The notes beneath the pieces were generated by a model. The model made no database searches. It was not told the DNA's origin and saw only the letters and a program-made list of their open reading frames with translations. Below are positions 36,701 through 45,044 of a DNA stretch of 64,000 nt, piece after piece. Within the stretch, counting starts at the first letter, position 1, and every line of letters begins with the position of its first letter. The position numbers and the translations under genes were made by a program. Source of the stretch: Vibrio sp. HA2012 (GTDB lineage: Bacteria > Pseudomonadota > Gammaproteobacteria > Enterobacterales > Vibrionaceae); the NCBI RefSeq assembly GCF_002812955.1, contig NZ_PFXK01000002.1, positions 248,001-312,000 on the forward strand, written 5' to 3'.

Positions 36701-37678
36701 TCAGCCCCAGAGTCTGGCAGAAAATGGCAACATCTGACTGGTGGTGTATTCAAACCCATTTTCAATATCGGTTGCCAGCAGAAGCGGACCATCCAAATCG
36801 ACAATATCTGCACCCTGAGCGACCACAAAAGCCGGGGCCATACTGAGTGAAGAAGCCAGCATGCAGCCGACCATAACCTGTAGTCCTGCCTTTTCTGCCT
36901 CTTTTTTCAGGGCTAAGGCTTCTGTTAAACCACCGGTTTTATCGATTTTGATGTTGATCATGTCATAAAGTCCGGCCAGCCTTTCCAGACTTGCTCTGTC
37001 ATGACAGGATTCATCGGCACAGATCGGGATCGGGCGATCCAGTGTGGAAAGAATATCATCCTGAGCGGCCGGAAAAGGTTGCTCAATCATGGCAACATCT
37101 AGCTTAACCAACTCTGGGATCAGTGCATTATACAGCTCGGCTGTCCAGGCTTCGTTGGCATCCAATATAATTTTGGACGCCGGAGCCCCCCTCCGAACTG
37201 CCTGAACTCTGGCCAGATCTTCTGCTCCGCCCAGTTTTAGTTTCAGCAGTGGCCGGTAAGCATTGTCGACAGCCGCTTTTTCCATATTTTCCGGAGTATC
37301 AAGAGAAAGGGTATACGCTGTGACCAAAGGTTGTGGAACAATACCGGTTTTTTCCCAGATAGTGCTCCCCGCTTTTTTGCATTCCCAGTCCCAGAATGCA
37401 CAGTCAAGGGCATTACGGGCTGCTCCGGAAGGCAACAGAGACTGGAGCTTCTCTCTTGTCGGGATCGCACCTTTGAGCTCAGGGATAATGTTTTCCAATT
37501 GTGTCAGGACACTGGAGACTGATTCATCATAACGGGCGTAGGGAACGCATTCCCCACGACCGGTGATACCTTGTGCTTCCAGTTCAACAACGACGACTTC
37601 CGCCTGAGTTTTACTCCCTCTTGAGATAGTAAAACTTCCCCGTATTGGCCAGTCAGTTGCGTAAATTCGAACTTTCAT
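36701..37678 (-). CDS. dgcA: N-acetyl-D-glutamate racemase DgcA / dipeptide epimerase family
   Basis: 325 residues, enolase superfamily. Catalytic Lys residues lie in LLKLKLGG (K146, K148) and NIKIDKTGG (K244). Metal ligands are D173 (ILDANEAW), E199 (MIEQPF) and D222 (CADES). The family was annotated as L-Ala-D/L-Glu epimerase; in marine bacteria the member next to DUF1611 was shown to racemise N-acetyl-D-glutamate (DgcA). The DLDGP motif (D294, D296), which binds the free amino group of dipeptides in true epimerases, is kept, so the dipeptide activity remains possible. It starts on the stop codon of the DUF1611 gene. Confidence 0.85.
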   Translation of the reverse strand: MKVRIYATDWPIRGSFTISRGSKTQAEVVVVELEAQGITGRGECVPYARYDESVSSVLTQLENIIPELKGAIPTREKLQSLLPSGAARNALDCAFWDWECKKAGSTIWEKTGIVPQPLVTAYTLSLDTPENMEKAAVDNAYRPLLKLKLGGAEDLARVQAVRRGAPASKIILDANEAWTAELYNALIPELVKLDVAMIEQPFPAAQDDILSTLDRPIPICADESCHDRASLERLAGLYDMINIKIDKTGGLTEALALKKEAEKAGLQVMVGCMLASSLSMAPAFVVAQGADIVDLDGPLLLATDIENGFEYTTSQMLPFSARLWG

Positions 37679-38685
37679 TACGCTTCCCCGGTAGCGCGTT
37701 TTACAATGCGTCCAACGCCTTGACGGAATGGATCGACAGTCGGCAGACCCGTTTCGGTTTCGATTTTATCCATCAGAGCCAGAGCCTCGGCTTCTCCAAG
37801 CTGAGAAGTGTTTACTGAAATCCCTACGAAACGAACATCTGGGTTAGTTAGTCTGGCTGTGGCAAGGTTCGCTTCTATGCACTCTTTCAGACCCGGAAGT
37901 GAATATTCAGGAACACCTCGCATATGAGAGCGGGTTGGCTCATGACAAAGAACAAGCGCATCTGCCTGACTTCCGTGGATCAATCCTGTTGTGACACCTG
38001 CGAAAGAAGGATGGAACAGGGAGCCCTGACCTTCGAGAATATCCCAGTGATCATCACTATTGGCAGGAGAGATCGTCTCGATAGCACCGGCAATAAAGTC
38101 AGCAACCACACAGTCTACACTGACACCGTTACCGCTGATCAAAATACCTGTCTGACCTGTTGCCCGGAAATCGACGTTGAAACCTTGTGCCTGCATCTCT
38201 TTTTCAATCGCCAGTGAGGTATACATTTTACCAACAGAGCAGTCAGTACCAACGGTCAGCAGGCGTTTTCCTGAACGTTTTTTACCACTTGCAACTGGAT
38301 AACTCTGAGTTGGATAGCGTACGTCGAACAGTTTTCTGCCTGTGGTCCGGGCAATGTCTACCAGTTCAGGAATATCGTTAAGACGATTATGTAAACCTGC
38401 GGCAAGATCCATTCCGGCTTCAAGAGCTTCTTTTAGGACACTGATCCATTCATCCGAAATGATACCGCCCCGGTTAGCAACACCGATGACCAGTGTTTTT
38501 GCTCCGGCTTTTACGGCGGTCTCAATAGTCATGTCTTCAAGGCCGCAATCAGCCTTACAAGTATTCAGACGGAACTGACCCACACAGTATTCCGGATGCC
38601 ATTGCTTTATTCCCTGAGCAACTTTTGCTGCTAGCGGATCAGCGGCATCGCCAAGAAAAAGAAGGTAAGGTTTTTGTAATTCCAT
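37678..38685 (-). CDS. dgcN: D-glutamate N-acetyltransferase DgcN (DUF1611)
   Basis: 335 residues, DUF1611 family: an N-terminal Rossmann-like half with ANRGGIISDEW and a C-terminal P-loop half with a Walker-A-like GTDCSVGK (146-153). DGCN-type proteins acetylate D-glutamate as the first step of its catabolism. It overlaps the dgcA start by one base (TAATG). It is the promoter-proximal gene of the dgcN-dgcA-dat operon, with a 913-base upstream region shared with the symporter gene. Confidence 0.85.
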   Translation of the reverse strand: MELQKPYLLFLGDAADPLAAKVAQGIKQWHPEYCVGQFRLNTCKADCGLEDMTIETAVKAGAKTLVIGVANRGGIISDEWISVLKEALEAGMDLAAGLHNRLNDIPELVDIARTTGRKLFDVRYPTQSYPVASGKKRSGKRLLTVGTDCSVGKMYTSLAIEKEMQAQGFNVDFRATGQTGILISGNGVSVDCVVADFIAGAIETISPANSDDHWDILEGQGSLFHPSFAGVTTGLIHGSQADALVLCHEPTRSHMRGVPEYSLPGLKECIEANLATARLTNPDVRFVGISVNTSQLGEAEALALMDKIETETGLPTVDPFRQGVGRIVKRATGEA

Positions 38686-39598
38686 TTTTATTCTCCATAT
38701 ATCGTTGTGGCTTTATGCTGAAGCTGAGAACGATGATTGTTGTGGTCATATATGTTGTATGTTGTGTTAAGTGCAGAGCAAAATTCATGACAACTTTTCC
38801 TATCATAGGCAAAAAAAAACAAAATTATCTAGTTTAAGTGTTGTTTTTATTAGGTTGTGGGCTTGTTTTTTTGCCATTTAGTGCTGTTTTCTTATTTTTT
38901 AATGTTCTTTATTTTTGTAATAATTCAGGATTATATTTTGATTTGATGTTTTGATGGGAGAGATTGTCTTTCCACAAGAGATTAGTTGGATTTATATAAT
39001 TTTACTGGGTTGCGTGTTATGCCATATTTTATACGGGAGAAAAACACAGAAAAATTTTCTGCACATTTATGCAGCAAGTCAGATGTATCTGATGGTAGTG
39101 TGAAAAATAGCCGGTTATTGTCCGGGAATTTTACTGATGTTTGCACCATAAACATGCAAATTGGGGTGTTTTGGTGCATTTAATGGCAGGATTTCGCACC
39201 ATGACAGACATTTTTTTCTGTTGGTATGGATACTGATATTTGGACAAATAGTTTTTTTCCAGTGAATATATCTGCCATAGGGTTGATTTGTAAAATTCTT
39301 AATTTTCTTTTATTTATGGAGTTATATTCCGATTAGATCGTCTATCTTGGAGTTTGATATCGCCATTTTTTTCTGAATAGCACAACAAAAACATAGCATT
39401 GTCAGTTTTCTGGTTTTACTATTTATCTCTTCTCTATTTTTGGTCTGCAAATTGCTATCAGGGAGTACTACTCTGAGGGCGATATGGCGAAATAGCTTTT
39501 ACGTATTCGGGCATCAAGACCAACGGTTCTTTATATCTATACCTGATTTGATATGGAAGATGGCCTGAATACAGATTTTATAGTTCGGAGACAGATAA
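38686..39598. other. Long divergent intergenic region dgcN / alanine symporter
   Basis: 913 strongly AT-rich bases. Short frames on both strands near 38982-39183 mirror each other and lack ribosome sites, so I see no gene. Notable sequence: TGCACC/GGTGCA arms and repeated GCACCA near 39141-39202; a perfect palindrome GAGTA-C-TACTC at 39463-39473; and an 8-bp inverted pair ATATCGCC (39357-39364) / GGCGATAT (39478-39485). These suggest regulator binding over a large promoter. I find no recognisable glycine riboswitch. Confidence 0.5.
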
Positions 39599-40972
39599 AT
39601 GGACCTAATTACTGGCGTGATCAGCCAAATTAACGGCATAGTGTGGGGATGGCCTATGCTGATTCTGATTCTGGGGATAGGTATTTACCTGAGCCTGGGG
39701 CTAAAACTTTTTCCTATCCTGCAACTGGGCAGTGCTTTCAAGCTGCTCTGGGATGGTCGTTCGTCTACTGGTGAAGGTGAAATTCCGCCATATCAGGCAC
39801 TGATGACAGCGATGTCTGCAACCGTGGGTACCGGTAATATTGCCGGTGTGGCTACTGCCGTTTTTATTGGCGGACCTGGAGCTTTGTTCTGGATGTGGAT
39901 TACGGCATTGTTTGGTATGGCAACAAAGTTTGCGGAAGCTGTATTGGCGGTGAAATACCGGGAAAAAGATGAAAATGGTGCCTATGTTGGCGGGCCTATG
40001 TACTATATCAAAAATGGTATGGGGAAAAAGTGGACGTGGCTGGGAACTTTGTTTGCTGTTTTCGGTGCGATAGCTGGTTTTGGTATAGGTAACACGGTTC
40101 AGTCCAACTCGATTGCTCAAGTTTTAGAAGCCAATTTTGGTTTTCCTCCTTTGGTTGTTGGTCTGGTTTCCATGGTTGCTGTTGGTCTGGTTATTATCGG
40201 GGGTATTAAACGTATCGGTAAATTTGCCGGAGCTATGGTTCCTTTTATGGCGTTAGCTTATATAGCCAGTGGTTTGCTGATTATCGGTATGGAAGCAGAT
40301 AAGATTGGGGATGCCTTTGTGTTGATCTTTTCCCATGCATTTACACCAGCTTCTGCAACCGGAGGTTTTGCCGGAGCCAGTATTGTCATGGCGATTCGCT
40401 TTGGTGTCGCTCGGGGTATTTTCTCCAATGAAGCGGGTCTGGGTTCTGCGCCAATCGCTCATGCCAGTGCTCAGACAAGTGATCCGGTGCGGCAGGGGCT
40501 GGTGGCGATGTTGGGGACGTTTATGGATACACTGGTTATCTGTACCATTACTGGTCTGGTGATTGTGATCTCTGGTACTTGGACTCAGGGCGAGTCCGGA
40601 GCTGCACTGACTTCCCTTGCCTTTGATAGCGTGCTTCCCGGTTGGGGCAGTAATATGGTTGCTATCGGTCTGGCGGTATTTGCGTTTACCACAATTATCG
40701 GTTGGTCGATTTATGGTGAACGCTGTGTCGAATATCTTTTTGGCGAAAAAGCCGTGCTGCCATACCGTATTTTGTGGGTTGTCGCTGTACCGGTTGGTGC
40801 TGCCCTTAATCTGGATTTTGTATGGCTGGTTGCCGATACATTGAATGCAATGATGGCAATTCCGAACCTGATTGCACTTGCTGTACTAAGTCCGGTAGTA
40901 TTTGCTTTAACAAAGAGTTATTTTTCTTCAGAGAAAGAACAGGCATCTTCTTCTGTTCAGGTAACAAAATAA
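39599..40972 (+). CDS. Sodium:alanine symporter family protein (AGCS)
   Basis: 457 residues, about 11 helices. Family signatures are TAMSATVGTGNIAGVATAVF, GPGALFWMWITALFGMATKFAE and RGIFSNEAGLGSAPIAHASAQT. AGCS carriers import alanine or glycine with sodium, some of them accepting D-alanine. Its position opposite dgcN-dgcA-dat and just before alr suggests uptake of D- or L-alanine for the D-amino-acid pathway. Confidence 0.93.
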   Translation: MDLITGVISQINGIVWGWPMLILILGIGIYLSLGLKLFPILQLGSAFKLLWDGRSSTGEGEIPPYQALMTAMSATVGTGNIAGVATAVFIGGPGALFWMWITALFGMATKFAEAVLAVKYREKDENGAYVGGPMYYIKNGMGKKWTWLGTLFAVFGAIAGFGIGNTVQSNSIAQVLEANFGFPPLVVGLVSMVAVGLVIIGGIKRIGKFAGAMVPFMALAYIASGLLIIGMEADKIGDAFVLIFSHAFTPASATGGFAGASIVMAIRFGVARGIFSNEAGLGSAPIAHASAQTSDPVRQGLVAMLGTFMDTLVICTITGLVIVISGTWTQGESGAALTSLAFDSVLPGWGSNMVAIGLAVFAFTTIIGWSIYGERCVEYLFGEKAVLPYRILWVVAVPVGAALNLDFVWLVADTLNAMMAIPNLIALAVLSPVVFALTKSYFSSEKEQASSSVQVTK

Positions 40973-40981
40973 ATCTTTTCT

Positions 40982-41007
40982 GGCTGTTCAGGTTCGTCTG
41001 AGCAGCC
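40982..41007 (+). terminator. Hairpin after the alanine symporter gene
   Basis: GGCTGTTCAG (40982-40991) pairs with CTGAGCAGCC (40998-41007) through ten pairs, one of them G-U, with a six-base loop. No T-run follows. Confidence 0.5.
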
Positions 41008-41027
41008 CCCCTTAATCAGTGACAGGT

Positions 41028-41058
41028 CAGACCTATAGTGCTGAAGACTATAGGTCTG
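41028..41058 (+). terminator. Strong hairpin between symporter and alr
   Basis: CAGACCTATAGT (41028-41039) and ACTATAGGTCTG (41047-41058) are perfect 12-bp arms with a seven-base loop, followed by TCTT. It ends 34 bases before the alr start and could terminate or attenuate readthrough from the symporter gene. Confidence 0.6.
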
Positions 41059-41092
41059 TCTTGTGCACCTGTTTGTTTGGAAGGAATCAGTC

Positions 41093-42166
41093 ATGATCAC
41101 AGCAGAAGCCGTTATCGATCTTAAAGCATTGCAGCATAACTACCAGTTTATTAAGCATAAAAGCCATGCTGATAAGGTAATCGCTGTTATTAAAGGCGAT
41201 GCATACGGGCATGGTGCGGTTGAGGCGGCGAAGGCTTTGGAACAGGCCGATATGTTTGCTGTTTCCCGTATTGAAGAAGCAATATGGCTACGGGAGGCCG
41301 GTATTCCTCAGCCAATTCTGCTGCTGGAAGGTTGCTTTTGTGCCGAAGATTTACAGATAGCAGCAAGCGAGGGATTTCAGACGATCATTCATCACCCGGA
41401 ACAGCTTCAGGATATTGAAAATACGGTACTGGATAAGCCGATTAAAGTCTGGTTGAAACTGGATACCGGTATGCACCGACTGGGTGTTCACCCTGAAGAG
41501 GTTGCAGAGTATGTCACTCGCCTTCAGGCTTGTGAGCATGTGGATGGTGAGCCGGGTTTTGCCAGCCATTTTAGTTGTGCTGATGATCTTTCTTCATCTA
41601 CGACACAATGTCAGCTGGATCGTTTTCTTACGATGACAGCGCCTTATGCCGGTGAAAAAACGCTGGCAAATTCAGCCGGAGCATTGTACTGGCCTGAATC
41701 TCATTTTGATTATGTTCGTGCCGGAATTGCTTTGTACGGGATTTCACCGGATGAAGATAAAACTGGTATAGAATTGGGACTAAAGCCCGTAATGACGCTT
41801 AAATCAAAACTGATTGCAGTCAGAGAACACAAGGCTGGTAACCCAGTCGGCTACGGAGAAATCTGGACTGCTGAAGAAGATACCCGTATAGGTGTTATTG
41901 CTATGGGATATGGGGATGGGTATCCTCGCCTGGCTCCGGAGGGGACGCCGGTTTGGGTGAACGGACGGATTGTACCGATTGTTGGACGGGTATCAATGGA
42001 TATGCTGACGGTTAACTTAGGGGTCGATGCGGAAGATAAAATCGGCGATGATGTCGAATTCTGGGGAAATCATTTGCCGGTGGAACAGGTTGCAAAACAG
42101 GTTGGAACTATCCCTTATGAGCTAGTGATCAAACTGACAAAAAGGGTAGGTAAAAGCTATCTTTGA
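41093..42166 (+). CDS. alr: Alanine racemase
   Basis: 357 residues from ATG 41093 with AAGGAA upstream; a GTG ten codons earlier is rejected. The PLP Lys is K34 (VIKGDAYGHG), and the second catalytic Tyr lies in AMGYGDGYPR or nearby. The second domain is the usual beta barrel. It interconverts L- and D-alanine. Coupled to the symporter upstream and facing the D-glutamate operon, it may be the catabolic rather than the biosynthetic isozyme; this cannot be decided from the sequence. Confidence 0.95.
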   Translation: MITAEAVIDLKALQHNYQFIKHKSHADKVIAVIKGDAYGHGAVEAAKALEQADMFAVSRIEEAIWLREAGIPQPILLLEGCFCAEDLQIAASEGFQTIIHHPEQLQDIENTVLDKPIKVWLKLDTGMHRLGVHPEEVAEYVTRLQACEHVDGEPGFASHFSCADDLSSSTTQCQLDRFLTMTAPYAGEKTLANSAGALYWPESHFDYVRAGIALYGISPDEDKTGIELGLKPVMTLKSKLIAVREHKAGNPVGYGEIWTAEEDTRIGVIAMGYGDGYPRLAPEGTPVWVNGRIVPIVGRVSMDMLTVNLGVDAEDKIGDDVEFWGNHLPVEQVAKQVGTIPYELVIKLTKRVGKSYL

Positions 42167-42181
42167 GGATATATTATTCAG

Positions 42182-42210
42182 ACGGGCAGCAGGAAACTGC
42201 CCGTTTGTAT
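42182..42210 (+). terminator. Terminator after alr
   Basis: ACGGGCAG (42182-42189), loop CAGGAAA, CTGCCCGT (42197-42204), then TTGTAT. A compact GC-rich stem 15 bases after the stop. Confidence 0.75.
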
Positions 42211-42231
42211 AGATAATAAAGGAAATAAGAA

Positions 42232-42513
42232 ATGATCAAGGAAAATACCTACTTCGACGGGAATGTTAAATCTCTGGGCTTTACCCAACAGGATGGAGAC
42301 AGTAGCGTTGGTGTTATGGCTCCCGGAGAGTACACTTTTGGTACTGCTGCGCCGGAAAAAATGACGGTGATTAAAGGTGCTCTGGTAATCAAACGTGTCG
42401 GTGAAGAAGAGTGGACTATCTTCAACGAAGGGGAGTCCTTTAATGTTGCCGGTGATTCTACATTTGATATCCGGGTTAAAGCCACAACGGCTTATCTGTG
42501 TGAGTATTTGTAA
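42232..42513 (+). CDS. ppnP: Pyrimidine/purine nucleoside phosphorylase PpnP
   Basis: 93 residues, single-domain cupin (YaiE/DUF1255). Typical segments are YFDGNVKSLGFTQQDGDSSVGVMAPGEY-like (here from residue 6), GAAAPEKMTV-type and FNVAGDSTFDIRV. It cleaves nucleosides with phosphate to a base and ribose-1-phosphate, with broad specificity. AAGGAA ribosome site. Followed 32 bases later by a DUF3820 gene. Confidence 0.93.
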   Translation: MIKENTYFDGNVKSLGFTQQDGDSSVGVMAPGEYTFGTAAPEKMTVIKGALVIKRVGEEEWTIFNEGESFNVAGDSTFDIRVKATTAYLCEYL

Positions 42514-42545
42514 TCGGTTCAGATTAAAGAAGCCTGTGTTGAGCT

Positions 42546-42773
42546 ATGTTAGATAAAGAAAACATCGTTAAATTAGCCCGGATGAAAATGCCATTCGGAA
42601 AATACGCAGGCCGGGTACTCATCGATCTTCCCGAAGAGTACCTGCTTTGGTTTGCCCGCAAAGAATCCTTTCCTGAGGGCGAACTGGGAGAACTGATGCA
42701 GTTGTGTCTGGCTCTAAAAGTTGAAGGGCTGGATTCAGTCGTTAAGCCGCTGAAGTATTCTGAATATTCTTAA
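42546..42773 (+). CDS. DUF3820 family protein
   Basis: 75 residues, small soluble protein with KMPFGKYAGRVLIDLPEEYLLWFARKE (here from about residue 14), the DUF3820/QSregVF-type signature. Similar modules sit at the C-terminus of exonuclease-like proteins and were linked to quorum-regulated factors in Pseudomonas. No catalytic residues are evident and its role is unknown. Probably co-transcribed with ppnP. Confidence 0.85.
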   Translation: MLDKENIVKLARMKMPFGKYAGRVLIDLPEEYLLWFARKESFPEGELGELMQLCLALKVEGLDSVVKPLKYSEYS

Positions 42774-42826
42774 ATTTCTATTTTTACCCTCTAAATAACC
42801 GATTTCTGTTTTCACATTTATTACGA

Positions 42827-42850
42827 CGTTATATTGATTACGTTATAACG
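42827..42850. repeat. Inverted repeat upstream of the ybjQ-like gene
   Basis: CGTTATA (42827-42833) and TATAACG (42844-42850), 7-bp arms ten bases apart; the inner GTTATA is also repeated directly. It is 94 bases before the gene and may be an operator. Confidence 0.35.
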
Positions 42851-42943
42851 GACGGCTACATTGGTACATGAATTGGTTTATCAATAAGTTAACGTGATGA
42901 ACTTTATAAAAATCAAATTGATGATAATGCCTAAGGAACCCCT

Positions 42944-43267
42944 ATGTTAAAAACAACCACACCGTCAGTGGACGGGAAAGAAATCCAGGAATATCTTGAT
43001 GTCGTCGTGGGCGAAGCCATTCTGGGTGCGAATATATTTAAAGATATTTTTGGTGCGATTCGGGATGTTGTTGGCGGGCGATCCGGAGCTTATGAAAAAG
43101 AAATGGGTAAGGCCCGGGAAATCGCATTCTCTGAACTGGAAGAGCAGGCGCGCAGATTGGGAGCCGATGGTATTGTTGGCATCGACATTGACTATGAAGT
43201 TGTTGGGCAAAAAGGCGGTATGATGATGGTCAGTGTCAGCGGTACCGCTGTGAAGTTTAAAAGATAA
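42944..43267 (+). CDS. YbjQ family protein (UPF0145)
   Basis: 107 residues. Characteristic features: [32 protein letters not shown] and a C-terminal half with [15 protein letters not shown] and [12 protein letters not shown]. The family forms small pentameric assemblies and is sometimes called a heavy-metal-binding domain, but no biochemical role is established. It is a single gene with its own upstream space. Confidence 0.9.
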   Translation: MLKTTTPSVDGKEIQEYLDVVVGEAILGANIFKDIFGAIRDVVGGRSGAYEKEMGKAREIAFSELEEQARRLGADGIVGIDIDYEVVGQKGGMMMVSVSGTAVKFKR

Positions 43268-43489
43268 ATTCTGAGCGCCTTTAGCCGGCGGAGGATGGTT
43301 CGGTAGCTTGTCGTAAAGCAGACATAAATTATAGAAATGATACTGAGTGTTTGTCATAGCGCACATTAATGATGTTGTGGTCAATATATTTGGTTGAAAT
43401 GCGAAGTATTATTTTCTGGGTTATTTTCTTTCTCCGGCCTTATATATGCATACTGTAAAGAATAAACAGAATGCAGAGGACACCCGAAT

Positions 43490-44224
43490 ATGGAACAGAG
43501 TCAATTTTTCTCCCGTCTTGTAGATAAATTCAGACAGATAGCCGTTGAGAATAATATTACCGGTGAAGAAGTCACGGTATCAGGTAAGGTGCTGACCAAC
43601 GAAGAGGCTATCGGTAATCCGGACAGGAAAGATTTCCCTCTTTTAACCGGAAAAGAGCGCCTGATGCAGGCTGAATTTAAAGGTTTCAAGGGGCAGGCAT
43701 TTTCTGATATGCCGGGGCCATTTACCGGAACCATCGCTTCAATTATAGAAAGAGAGCCTCAAAACAACTGGGAAAGAGCGGTGTTGATTGCCTCGCTTAA
43801 TGCAGTATGTGCCTACCTTGGTCTTACAGACAAAACCATACACTGTAAAGATAACGATCCGGAAGAGTGTGCCTGTCAGTTGGTTACGCATATCAGGCAG
43901 TATTACGGTGATGTAAAAGTTGCTTTGGTCGGCTTACAGCCCAGCATGCTTGAGGCGCTTTCCGGTGAGTTTTGGGTACGTAATTTGGATTTGGATAAAG
44001 ATAAGATAGGCAGCATCAAATTTGGTATCGAAATTGAAGATGGCTTTACAAAAAGGGATGAGGTGCTTGACTGGTGCGATATTATTATTGCGACCGGCAG
44101 CACTTGTGCAAACGGTTCAATTGTTCATTATCTCGGTAAAAAACCGGTATTGTTTTACGGTACAACGGTTAGTGGTACTGCTACCTTAATGGATCTTCCT
44201 CGTTTTTGTGCTTGTGCCGGGTAG
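43490..44224 (+). CDS. DUF364-like protein, putative chelator
   Basis: 244 residues. The C-terminal half has a Rossmann-like segment (VALVGLQPSMLEAL), DIIIATGSTCANGSIVHYL and PVLFYGTTVSGTATLMDLPRF, resembling the DUF364 putative heavy-metal chelation domain. The N-terminal half (IASLNAVCAYLGLTDKTIHCKD) fits the associated enolase-N-like region. Cys residues cluster (C at HCKDNDPEECACQ and the final RFCACAG), consistent with metal or Fe-S handling. No signal peptide. Function unknown; the family call is from memory of the motif. Confidence 0.65.
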   Translation: MEQSQFFSRLVDKFRQIAVENNITGEEVTVSGKVLTNEEAIGNPDRKDFPLLTGKERLMQAEFKGFKGQAFSDMPGPFTGTIASIIEREPQNNWERAVLIASLNAVCAYLGLTDKTIHCKDNDPEECACQLVTHIRQYYGDVKVALVGLQPSMLEALSGEFWVRNLDLDKDKIGSIKFGIEIEDGFTKRDEVLDWCDIIIATGSTCANGSIVHYLGKKPVLFYGTTVSGTATLMDLPRFCACAG

Positions 44225-44421
44225 TTATATCTATGTGTCTACCATAACTATGGATTATGAGAGTGAATCTTAAAGACACTGTTTATTCAGATTAATGATA
44301 ATTGTCTCAAAAATGAACATTGTAGGCAGCAGAGAGAGTCAATAAAATAACCTGTTCAAAAACAACAAATTAGAATATTAACTCTAATAAGTTACTAATA
44401 TTAAAGAAGTTGGTTATAAAA

Positions 44422-44958
44422 ATGACAAGAAACACTCTGCGACAGAAATCGGTTATACGTGGTTTCACCCTTATTGAATTGGTTGTCACTATAACAATAT
44501 TGGGTATTTTGGCAGTGACGGCATTGCCCAAGTATCTGAATATGAAAAGTGAAACAGTGATAAGTACCATGCAAGGGCTGAAAGGTTCTCTGGACAGTGC
44601 AGCCGCATTAGCTCATGCCAAAGCGGTTATCGATGGTGTGGAAAATAAAAAATCCAGTACGATTGATTACAATGGTACAACGATTGAGATGACCTATGGT
44701 TATCCTGCTGGGAAAGACAGCGGAATTGCTCTGATCGTTTCGATACCAATTCCAGAAGAAAGCTGGGATAAAACATCTGAAGACTGGAACCAGAGAGCTA
44801 GTACTGTATATAACAGCGATAGCGCTGGTTGGGGGTATGTGTACTGGCACGGCATGATTGAGGAAAATGCTGGTGCAAATAAATGTTATATACGCTACCG
44901 TTCTCCGACCAGTGCAAATTCAGTACCGGAGATTGACTTCGAGTCGGACGATTGCTGA
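44422..44958 (+). CDS. Type IV pilin-like protein, MSHA-type major/minor pilin
   Basis: 178 residues from ATG 44422. A class-III leader ends in RG before FTLIELVVTITILGILAV, with the conserved Glu at mature position 5. The globular part begins KYLNMKSETVISTMQGLKGSLD, strongly MshA-like, and includes TYGYPAGKDSG. A C-terminal Cys pair (NKCYIRY...DDC) fits the D-region disulphide. No pilus assembly genes adjoin it, so it must use a pilus machine encoded elsewhere. A good terminator follows. Confidence 0.82.
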   Translation: MTRNTLRQKSVIRGFTLIELVVTITILGILAVTALPKYLNMKSETVISTMQGLKGSLDSAAALAHAKAVIDGVENKKSSTIDYNGTTIEMTYGYPAGKDSGIALIVSIPIPEESWDKTSEDWNQRASTVYNSDSAGWGYVYWHGMIEENAGANKCYIRYRSPTSANSVPEIDFESDDC

Positions 44959-44968
44959 ACCGTGACAG

Positions 44969-44996
44969 GGGCCTGCTGAAGCAGGCCCGAATTTTT
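44969..44996 (+). terminator. Rho-independent terminator after the pilin gene
   Basis: GGGCCTGC (44969-44976), TGAA loop, GCAGGCCC (44981-44988), then GAATTTTT. Very stable stem 10 bases after the stop. Confidence 0.85.
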
Positions 44997-45044
44997 ATCA
45001 ATTTTTTTCTCAACAACACTATTACATCGAATATTCTGATTTTT

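Noticed and set aside
38982..39183. 65-codon frames on both strands in the long intergenic gap
   Set aside because: They mirror each other over the same bases, have no ribosome site, and their AT-rich composition matches the surrounding non-coding DNA.
39180..39205. Possible sigma-54 promoter (TGGCAG...CGCA)
   Set aside because: The GG-to-GC distance is nine bases rather than ten, and the downstream element is off consensus.
39300..39598. Glycine riboswitch before the alanine symporter
   Set aside because: Such riboswitches precede similar carriers in Vibrio, but I could not find the conserved GGAGAG...CACCGAAGGGGCAA-type core.
43399..43458. 19-codon hydrophobic frame MRSIIFWVIFFLRP before the DUF364-like gene
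   Set aside because: No ribosome site and length too short to support without conservation data.
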